This document shows positions 57,278-64,000 of a stretch of DNA of 64,000 nt, in pieces (within the stretch, counting starts at the first letter, position 1; the number at the start of each line of letters is the position of its first letter). Position numbers and translations under genes: made by a program. Source of the DNA: Sphingobium sp. 66-54 (GTDB lineage: Bacteria > Pseudomonadota > Alphaproteobacteria > Sphingomonadales > Sphingomonadaceae); NCBI GenBank assembly GCA_001899715.1, contig MKWI01000018.1, positions 1-64,000 of the forward strand, read 5' to 3'. The notes under the pieces are model-generated. The model saw nothing but the letters and a program-made list of their open reading frames with translations. It made no database searches and was not told the DNA's origin.

Positions 57278-58672
57278 CTACTCCGCCGGTGCCGGCCGGG
57301 TTCCGCGCGCTTCGGGATGGAAGCTGGGGTCGCGCGTCACCCGCGCGATCGCCAGCGCCACGACCGCCAGCACCGCCGGGCAGATCGCCAGCACCGCATA
57401 GGAGCGGATGATCGGCAGGCCGCTGGAGAGCACGATGGCGCCGACCACCGGGCCCAGCACGCCGCCCACCTTGGCGATGGATGAGGCCCAGCCGGCGCCG
57501 CTCGCCCGGATCGCGCTCGGGTAGAAGATCCCGCAGATCGACTGGATGCCGAAATGGCCGCCAGCGATGACCGTGGTGGTGAGCACCACCATCGGCAGCA
57601 GATAGCTGCGGTCGACCATCTCCAGCCCGAGGATCAGCAGGATCGGCACCGAGATGGCGGGAAATACCGCGACCGCGATCGGCCCGTAGCGGTCGGTGAA
57701 GCGCATCAGCGCCAGCCCGGCGGCGGCGCCGAGCAGGCCCGAGAAAGCGGTGACGGTCGCCGCCGTCTGCCGGTCGACTTCGAGAAATTCGAGGATCAGC
57801 GGCCCCCAGGACGAGGCGAAATAGATGCCGAGCGAGCTGACCGCATAGCCGAACCAGATCAGCGGGGTCAGCCACGCCAGCTTGCCCGCGAACAGATCCG
57901 ACACATGGAATTTGTGGCGGATCGCCGGCTCGTCGCCGAGGTAGAGGCCATCCGTCTCGCGAATATCGAACGCCGCGTCGACGCGGTTGAGCGTATCGCG
58001 CGCGAGCGGCAGCTTGATCTGCCGGCTGACGAGAAAGCGCACCGACTCGGGCAGGAAGAACAGCAGCGCCACCGCGCAAACCAGCGTGCCGAAGCCGCCG
58101 GCGATATACACCGCCTGCCAACCGTGATCGGGCGCCAGCAGGTTGGTGAGCGGCCCGGCCGACGAAGTGCCGACCGCATAGCCCATCATGATCGTCGTCA
58201 CCACGGTGGCGCGGACATGGGCGGGCACGAACTCGATGTTGAGCGCCCAGGCAAGCGGCAACATTCCACCGATCGCCAGCCCGTCGGCAAAGCGCAGCGC
58301 CAGCAGTTGCGGCACATTGTGCGCGAACGCCGTCGCCAGCGTCAGCACGCCGAACAGGAAGGCGGTGGCGATGATCGTCGGCCGTCGCCCGATCCGGTCC
58401 GCGATCCAGGAGAACAGGAAGCCGCCGGCCAGCATCCCGGCGATGCCCGCCGAGACGATATAGCCGATCTCGCCGTTGGTGAGGCTGAACTCGTCGCGCA
58501 TGTAGGGCGCGGTGAAGCTGATCATCATCTGGTCGAAACCGTCGAACGCGGTAATCAGCCAGGAAAGGCAGATGAGCTTGATGTTGAAGGCGTTGAGCTT
58601 GCGGTCATTGAGCAGCCGCGCGACGTCTATCCTGCGGCCGCCCTGCGCGTCCTGCACCTGCTCTTGGCTCAT
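57278..58672 (-). CDS. MFS transporter, AAHS-like (aromatic acid:H+ symporter)
   Basis: A 464-residue, 12-helix major-facilitator permease. TM1 carries ITAFDGFDQMMISFTAP, the DGFD motif of the aromatic acid/H+ symporter and related families, followed by the loop motif WIADRIGRRPTIIA. Such permeases import benzoates, gallate, protocatechuate or other carboxylates. The ATG at 58672 has GGAGA upstream. A long 130-bp 5' region contains GTAGGAAACTAC and lies downstream of the marR gene on the same strand. Convergent with the oxidoreductase. Confidence 0.9.
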   Translation of the reverse strand: MSQEQVQDAQGGRRIDVARLLNDRKLNAFNIKLICLSWLITAFDGFDQMMISFTAPYMRDEFSLTNGEIGYIVSAGIAGMLAGGFLFSWIADRIGRRPTIIATAFLFGVLTLATAFAHNVPQLLALRFADGLAIGGMLPLAWALNIEFVPAHVRATVVTTIMMGYAVGTSSAGPLTNLLAPDHGWQAVYIAGGFGTLVCAVALLFFLPESVRFLVSRQIKLPLARDTLNRVDAAFDIRETDGLYLGDEPAIRHKFHVSDLFAGKLAWLTPLIWFGYAVSSLGIYFASSWGPLILEFLEVDRQTAATVTAFSGLLGAAAGLALMRFTDRYGPIAVAVFPAISVPILLILGLEMVDRSYLLPMVVLTTTVIAGGHFGIQSICGIFYPSAIRASGAGWASSIAKVGGVLGPVVGAIVLSSGLPIIRSYAVLAICPAVLAVVALAIARVTRDPSFHPEARGTRPAPAE

Positions 58673-58801
58673 ATGGTCTCCACGACTCGGGCTTGCTTTG
58701 CTTATCGGGCGCCCTTGGGACGGTCCGTGGCGGCCTGATAGCGTTGAAAAACCGAGGTCGTCACATCGCATCGCGACGCGGGATGCGGCCTTGTGGCATA
58801 A

Positions 58802-58813
58802 GTAGTTTCCTAC
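58802..58813 (-). promoter_or_regulatory. GTAG-type operator upstream of the MFS gene
   Basis: GTAG-N4-CTAC (minus strand GTAGGAAACTAC). The next bases on the minus strand, TTATGC, are a possible -10, giving the same operator-to-promoter placement as at the TonB receptor. It is a weaker match than the other two sites. Confidence 0.5.
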
Positions 58814-58853
58814 GTAAACAGGCCGATGCGCGCGGCGGCCACGTCCGCCCTTA

Positions 58854-58995
58854 GGGCGGATCGACATTCAGGAGATGGCGAGCCGAAGATGGTGGATTTT
58901 CGTGACCCGGAGCGCAGCGGACTATAGGTCCGTGAGCACCGGAAGCGCGGAAAGCCGCCATTTGCAGGCCGCCAGAACTGAATGTCGATCCGCCC
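58854..58995. repeat. 142-bp palindromic element abutting the marR stop codon
   Basis: The ends are perfect 18-bp inverted repeats, GGGCGGATCGACATTCAG and its complement. The interior is also partly symmetric, with the centre CGGAC-N5-GTCCG. The right end touches the first base of the marR stop codon (58996). It resembles a MITE or REP-type insertion and could act as a terminator or processing hairpin between marR and the MFS gene. Confidence 0.8.
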
Positions 58996-59496
58996 CTATC
59001 GGACCAGCGTCGCCAGCATCTGGTCCAGCACCCGTTCGCTGGTGATGAGGTCCTCCGTTGCGATCCCGGCCAGCCGGACCGCGCGGAGCGGATTGGTGAT
59101 CTCCAGCACCTCGTCCAGCAGCGCCCGCCCGGCGGGGGTGATCGCGATCATCCGGTAGCGCCGGTCGTCGCTGGACTGGGTCCGCTCGATCAGCCCCTCG
59201 GCCTCCATCTCGTTGAGCACCCGCACCACACCCGGCCACTGCACGCCCATGCGCCCGGCAAGCTCCAGCGTGGCAACCGGCCCGCCGGCAAAGGCGATGG
59301 CCGCCAGCGTCTGCCAGCGCGAGCGGCTGAAGCCGGTTTTCCGCTTGACCCTCCCGTCGAGAAACGCCGTCCATTTGCGCGCAGTGATGACCAGCTTGCG
59401 GGTCAGGCGGAACTCGTAATCCGCGCGCGACCCCGGCTCGTAATAATCGTGGAAGGTCGTCGCCCAGCGATCGAACTCTCCCTTCTCCTCGCTCAT
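58996..59496 (-). CDS. MarR-family transcriptional regulator
   Basis: A 166-residue winged-helix protein. The DNA-binding core is ATLELAGRMGVQWPGVVRVLNEMEAEGLIERTQSSDDRRYRMIAITPAGRALLDEV, with the D-D-R-R-Y wing. MarR proteins often bind aromatic acids. It is divergent from the dehydratase (start 59675) and lies upstream of the MFS gene, so it is the natural regulator of this cluster. No GTAGC site is seen at its own promoter. The start at 59496 has GGGGACGGGT before it. Confidence 0.92.
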   Translation of the reverse strand: MSEEKGEFDRWATTFHDYYEPGSRADYEFRLTRKLVITARKWTAFLDGRVKRKTGFSRSRWQTLAAIAFAGGPVATLELAGRMGVQWPGVVRVLNEMEAEGLIERTQSSDDRRYRMIAITPAGRALLDEVLEITNPLRAVRLAGIATEDLITSERVLDQMLATLVR

Positions 59497-59674
59497 ACCC
59501 GTCCCCTCTGCCGGCCCGTATCCGCCGCAAATCCATTTCTTCGCATCGCAGCAATCTGGGGGAGCGGAGAGGCACTGGCAAGCCCGGCCCCCATTCCGGA
59601 CCATGCGATTTTGCGAGACGGCAAATAGATACCATGCTAATCATTTCCGCAAATCAATGAGAGGAGAGGACCCC

Positions 59675-61333
59675 ATGGTTCAGTTGCGCAGTCTCGCCGC
59701 GAATTCGCCGACCCGCCGCTCGCATTGGTATGCGCTCGGCCTGAGCGAGGAGGACATGGCCAAGCCCAAGATCGCGGTGGTCAATTCCTCGTCCGAGCTT
59801 GCCGTCTGCTATTCCCATCTCGACGGTATCGCCAGGATCGTGAAGGACGCGGTGCGCGCCGCCGGCGGCGTACCGTTCGAGGTGCGCACCACCGCGCCTT
59901 CCGATTTCATCACCGGCGCGGGGCGCAGCGGCAGCTACATCCTCTCCGCGCGCGATCTCGTCACCAACGATATCGAGGCGCAGGTGGAAGCGGCGATGCT
60001 GGACGGCATGGTCTGCCTCACCTCCTGCGACAAGACGCCGCCCGGCCACATGATGGCCGCCGGCCGGCTCGACATTCCCACCATCCTCGTCATCGGCGGC
60101 TATCAGGCGTCCGGCATGATCGGCAACGAGCATGTCGATCTGGAAGATCTCTGGTCCGGCAGCATCGGCACGCGCTTCGGCAAGCCCTATCCGCATGACG
60201 AGCAGGAGATGATCCGCCAGGCGGTGCGCGGCCCCGGCGTGTGCGCGGGCATGGCCACCGCCAACACCATGCATTGCGTGGTCGAGGCGCTCGGCATGTG
60301 CCTGCCCGGCTCCGCCCCGGTGCGCGCCAACAGCGACAAGATGATCGACGCCGCCCGCCGCTCCGGCGCGCGCATCGTCGAGATGGTGCTGGAGGGCCTC
60401 AACCCGCGCAAGGTGCTGACCCCCGCGGCCTTCCACAATGCGGTGGCGACGGTGCTCGCCGTCTCCGGCTCGATCAACGCCATCAAGCATCTCCAGGCCA
60501 TCGCCAGCGAGGCGCATGTGGATATCGACATCTTCGCACTGTGGGACGAGATCGGCCGCAAGGTGCCTGTGCTCTCCGCCGTACGCCCCAATGGCGAGGT
60601 GCGGATCGAGGAGTATGAGGATGCCGGCGGCGCGGCGGCGACGCTCAGGCAACTTGCCCCGCTGCTCAGGACCGACGCCCTCACCTGCACCGGCAAGACG
60701 CTCGCCGAGAATCTGGAGAGCGCGGCCGTCGTCGACCCGGAGATCATCCGCCCCCTCGACCGGCCGATTTCGGAAGGCCCCTCCATCGCCATCCTCAAGG
60801 GCAGCTTCGCGCCGGAAAGCGCGGTGGTGAAGCTCGGCATCCGCGACGGCAAGCGCCCGGAGTTCTTCGAGGGCCCGGCGCGTGTGTTCGAGAATACCGC
60901 ACTGGCGCTGGACGCCATCGAGACCGGGCGGATCAAGGCCGGCGACGTGCTCATCCTGCGCGGCCAGGGCCTCAAGGGCGGCCCGGCGATGGGCGGCGGC
61001 GCGTCAATCGTGCTGTTCGCCATCGACGCGGCCGGCATCGCGCGCGAAACGGCCTTCATCACCGACGGCCAGCTCTCCGGCCTCTGCCTCAAGGGGCTGA
61101 CGGTGGCCGAGGTCGCGCCGGAAGCGGCGGTGGGCGGCCCCATTGGTCTCGTCCATGACGGCGACCGTGTCCGCATCGACGTCCCCAACCGCTCGATCGA
61201 CCTGCTGGTCGACGCGCAGACGCTCGCCGGCCGCGCCGCCGAGATCCATGGCCCCGCCAAGGCCGAGGGCTATCTCGGCATCTACCAGCGCGACGTGCAG
61301 CCCATGTCGACAGGTGCCGTGCTGATCGACTAG
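59675..61333 (+). CDS. IlvD/Edd-family dehydratase
   Basis: A 552-residue dehydratase of the DHAD/phosphogluconate dehydratase family, removing water from a 2,3-dihydroxy carboxylate through an Fe-S cluster. The three cluster cysteines are Cys45 (ELAVCYSH), Cys118 (TSCDKTPPGHMMAA) and Cys190 (PGVCAGM). The C-terminal signature GGGASIVLFAIDAAGI and DGQLSGLCLKG is present. The substrate may be a sugar acid (arabonate-type) or branched-chain dihydroxy acid; ilv genes are absent here, so a catabolic role is likely. A GAGGAGAGGA site fixes the start. Likely promoter TTGCGA/TGCTAA (59611/59635). Confidence 0.92.
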   Translation: MVQLRSLAANSPTRRSHWYALGLSEEDMAKPKIAVVNSSSELAVCYSHLDGIARIVKDAVRAAGGVPFEVRTTAPSDFITGAGRSGSYILSARDLVTNDIEAQVEAAMLDGMVCLTSCDKTPPGHMMAAGRLDIPTILVIGGYQASGMIGNEHVDLEDLWSGSIGTRFGKPYPHDEQEMIRQAVRGPGVCAGMATANTMHCVVEALGMCLPGSAPVRANSDKMIDAARRSGARIVEMVLEGLNPRKVLTPAAFHNAVATVLAVSGSINAIKHLQAIASEAHVDIDIFALWDEIGRKVPVLSAVRPNGEVRIEEYEDAGGAAATLRQLAPLLRTDALTCTGKTLAENLESAAVVDPEIIRPLDRPISEGPSIAILKGSFAPESAVVKLGIRDGKRPEFFEGPARVFENTALALDAIETGRIKAGDVLILRGQGLKGGPAMGGGASIVLFAIDAAGIARETAFITDGQLSGLCLKGLTVAEVAPEAAVGGPIGLVHDGDRVRIDVPNRSIDLLVDAQTLAGRAAEIHGPAKAEGYLGIYQRDVQPMSTGAVLID

Positions 61334-61386
61334 CCTCTCCGCCGGCGCGCCGGTCCATCGCGGCCGGCGCCAACGGGAGAGGGGCC

Positions 61387-61932
61387 ATGAGGATCATCCA
61401 CGCTCTGGCGCTATGCGCGCTGTTCATCGGGCCGGCCACCGTGCGCGCCGCGCCGCCGGCGCCCGGCACCGTCGAGGCGCGGCTCCAGCGCGTCGAGGAC
61501 GAGCTGGCCATCCGCCGCGTCCTCGTCGACTATGCCGCCTCTCTCGATTCGCGCGATTACGATGCCTATGCGGCGCTGTTCACGAGCGATGGCGAGTGGA
61601 CCGGCGGCGGCGGCAGCCACAAGGGCCGCGCCGCGATCCGCGCGATGCTGGCCGATGTGCTGGGTCCAGCCGGGGCGGCGAACCGCGCCAACTTCCACCT
61701 CATCACCAATCCGCGCGTGACGGTGGATGGCGACAAGGCGCGCGCGACCTCGCGCTACCTGTTCGTCATGCGCGGCGCGGACGGGCGGCCCCAACCCTCG
61801 CTCGCCGGCATCTACACCGACGATCTCGTGCGGGTGGACGGGCAATGGCTGATCCAGCGCCGCGTCGCCGACGACATCATGCCGACGCGCGAGGAATGGG
61901 CGAAGATCATCGCCGGGCAGGCCAAGCCATGA
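61387..61932 (+). CDS. Secreted NTF2-like (SnoaL-type) protein, first of a pair
   Basis: A 181-residue protein with signal peptide (ALCALFIGPATVRA). The mature part is a SnoaL_4-type fold: ELAIRRVLVDYAASLDSRDYDAYAALFTSDGEW, followed by LITNPRVTVDGDKARATSRYLF and WLIQRRVADDIMP. In catalytic members (scytalone dehydratase-like) Asp and His residues in the pocket act; here the D-S-R-D-Y-D and H (FHLITN) positions are kept. It probably handles the substrate in the periplasm. It is 53 bp after the dehydratase. Confidence 0.88.
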   Translation: MRIIHALALCALFIGPATVRAAPPAPGTVEARLQRVEDELAIRRVLVDYAASLDSRDYDAYAALFTSDGEWTGGGGSHKGRAAIRAMLADVLGPAGAANRANFHLITNPRVTVDGDKARATSRYLFVMRGADGRPQPSLAGIYTDDLVRVDGQWLIQRRVADDIMPTREEWAKIIAGQAKP

Positions 61933-62435
61933 TTCGCGCGCTGTTTGCGTTCACCGCCCTTTTCGCCTCCTGCCTCGTCTTCACGGCACCGGCCGTCGCC
62001 CAGCGCGACGAGGCGGCCGACCGCGCTGCTATCCACGCGCTGCTGGTCGCCTACGGCACCACGCTCGACGCACGCGACTTCGATAGCTTCGGCCGGCTGT
62101 TCGGCACGGACGGCATCTATGCGGCCGGCGGCGGCATGGAAGCGCGCGGCGCCGAGGCGGGGACGATGATGCGCCGCATCTTCAGCGAGAACGCGCTGGG
62201 TTTCCGCGAGCCCAACTACCACCTGTTCTTCAACGAGGTGGTGACGTTCGCCGGGCCGGACCGCGCCCGCGCCACCTCCATGTCGCTCTACATGGTGCCG
62301 GACGACGCTGGCCGCCCAACCGCCGCGCTGATGGCGCGCTATGCCGATGACCTCACCCGCGTCGACGGCCGCTGGATCTTCGCCCGGCGCACCGTGCAAA
62401 GCCTGATGCCCGCGCCCGCCAAACCCGCCCGCTAG
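61929..62435 (+). CDS. Secreted NTF2-like (SnoaL-type) protein, second of a pair
   Basis: A 168-residue protein with signal peptide ending APAVAQ. The mature part is similar to the preceding one: AIHALLVAYGTTLDARDFDSFGRLFGTDGIY, YHLFFNEVVTFAGPDRARATSMSLYM and GRWIFARRTVQSLMP. The start overlaps the stop of its partner (ATGA), so the two are translationally coupled and may form a heterodimer. Tandem exported SnoaL pairs beside an IlvD-type dehydratase are unusual. Confidence 0.88.
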   Translation: MIRALFAFTALFASCLVFTAPAVAQRDEAADRAAIHALLVAYGTTLDARDFDSFGRLFGTDGIYAAGGGMEARGAEAGTMMRRIFSENALGFREPNYHLFFNEVVTFAGPDRARATSMSLYMVPDDAGRPTAALMARYADDLTRVDGRWIFARRTVQSLMPAPAKPAR

Positions 62436-62620
62436 CGGCGGCGCGGCGTTCACGACGCTCGCATATAGCCTCACAAGCACGGTCGCGGCCGGCCCAAGGA
62501 CGGCCATAGCCTTCCATCCCCGTTCGTCCTGAGCTTGTTCGGGAACCGTTCTTTTCTTCACCCCTGCAAGGAGAGGACATATCCCCAAGCTCCATAGAGT
62601 GTGCATGATCCAGTGAACCG

Positions 62621-62696
62621 TGCTCCTGCGAAAGCAGGACCCCGGGGAGCACAAACCGCTTCTGTCCCCCTAGGCTCCTGCCTTCGCAGGAGCACT
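62621..62696. repeat. 77-bp dispersed palindromic element, copy E
   Basis: GTGCTCCTGCGAAAGCAGG on the left and CCTGCCTTCGCAGGAGCAC on the right, arms diverged from copies A and D by matching changes in both arms. The flank after it (CTGATCCCACCTCGCGCGGACG) matches copy C. Confidence 0.8.
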
Positions 62697-62843
62697 GATC
62701 CCACCTCGCGCGGACGGGAAACGCCGCTCCTCCCCTTCAGGCACCACCATTGCCCGCACGCGGCCGATTATTGCGCCACCCCGCAACCATCCACGCGGAA
62801 GATGCGATTCCCCGCGCAAAAGCAAATCTTCATCGCTTCCCTA

Positions 62844-62870
62844 TTGTCAATTCAAGTGATTGAGTTAAGT
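62844..62870 (+). promoter_or_regulatory. AT-rich promoter region before the YezD gene
   Basis: TTGTCA (62844-62849) and TAAGTT with 16-bp spacing, plus the inverted repeat TCAAT-N7-ATTGA (62847-62863) within the spacer. This AT-rich island is plainly unlike the GC-rich surroundings. Confidence 0.5.
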
Positions 62871-62920
62871 TTAATCGTCGCTGCACGCGACTCGCAATTG
62901 ACCGCGTTCGAGGAGGCACC

Positions 62921-63112
62921 ATGTCGCAGTCATCTTCCCGCTCGTCGCTTTCGCCGCCCGCCGGCGCAGGGCGCGACGATCATGAAACGGGCGCGCTCGC
63001 GCTCGTCCGCCAGGCGCTGGAGAAGCTCCGCTTCGGTGCGGTTCATCTCACGGTCCATGAGGGCCGTCTGGTGCAGATCGAAGTCACCGAGAAAACCCGG
63101 CTGACCGCCTGA
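62921..63112 (+). CDS. YezD/OscA-family small protein (DUF2292)
   Basis: A 63-residue protein. After a Ser/Pro-rich start, residues 27-63 match DUF2292: ALVRQALEKLRFGAVHLTV and HEGRLVQIEVTEKTRL. The Pseudomonas member OscA is induced by sulfur starvation and helps growth on organosulfur sources under chromate. An AGGAGG site is 5 bp before the ATG. It sits 118 bp before a TonB receptor, which suggests that receptor serves sulfur-source uptake. Confidence 0.85.
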   Translation: MSQSSSRSSLSPPAGAGRDDHETGALALVRQALEKLRFGAVHLTVHEGRLVQIEVTEKTRLTA

Positions 63113-63230
63113 CAATCCGGCTTGCCCGGCTCGTCTCATCGGGGCGCGCGCAGCCGTCATTCCTTCCCATAGCAGATGCTGACCGGACCACTGGAGGCAT
63201 CCCTTTTTTGATTCAAAGGGGGTTCCGAAC

Positions 63231-64000
<770 letters not shown>

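Overview
The window is high-GC DNA from an alphaproteobacterium, most probably a member of the Sphingomonadales. The signs are the many TonB-dependent receptors (four, two of them cut by the window edges), the alphaproteobacterial block DUF3576 lipoprotein - leuS - lptE - holA, a class II DAHP synthase, and many small secreted proteins of sphingomonad type. No rRNA, tRNA, CRISPR array, transposase or phage gene was found.

Layout. 1-9.5 kb: end of a TonB receptor, a HAD phosphatase and PLP-binding YggS pair, a ThiE-like protein, an outer-membrane-like protein, then the leuS-lptE-holA block. 9.9-19.7 kb: a large TonB receptor with its own terminator, clpB, gamma-glutamyltransferase and an acyl-CoA synthetase. 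19.8-27 kb: glyoxalase genes (gloA-like, gloB), a SIMPL protein, and an envelope operon (DUF898, M48 protease, hydrolase, TPR). 27-33 kb: translation genes thrS, infC and cysS; thrS has a threonine-rich leader peptide and a complete attenuator, and infC appears to start at AUA. 33-38.3 kb: SulP transporter with an XRE regulator, class II aroG, and an Rrf2-GFA-ArsC operon. 38.4-45 kb: a tripartite RND efflux operon with a divergent TetR regulator and three operator-like repeats. 45-52 kb: NTF2-like and SGNH proteins, a gene-poor kilobase, AraC, aldo/keto reductase and quinone reductase.

52-62.4 kb holds what looks like an undescribed catabolic regulon: TonB receptor, FAD-dependent oxidoreductase, AAHS-type MFS transporter, MarR regulator, IlvD/Edd dehydratase and two secreted NTF2-like proteins. 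The receptor, oxidoreductase and transporter promoters carry a shared inverted repeat, GTAGC-N2-GCTAC or a close variant, placed where a repressor would block RNA polymerase. The likely flow is outer-membrane uptake, periplasmic handling, inner-membrane import, oxidation and dehydration of a hydroxylated carboxylate or aromatic acid; the substrate is not known. The window ends with a small YezD/OscA-family gene followed by a further TonB receptor, which suggests sulfur-compound uptake.

Dispersed palindromes are frequent between genes: five copies of a ~77-bp element with ~30-bp inverted ends, an 89-bp element, and a 142-bp palindrome that abuts the marR stop codon.
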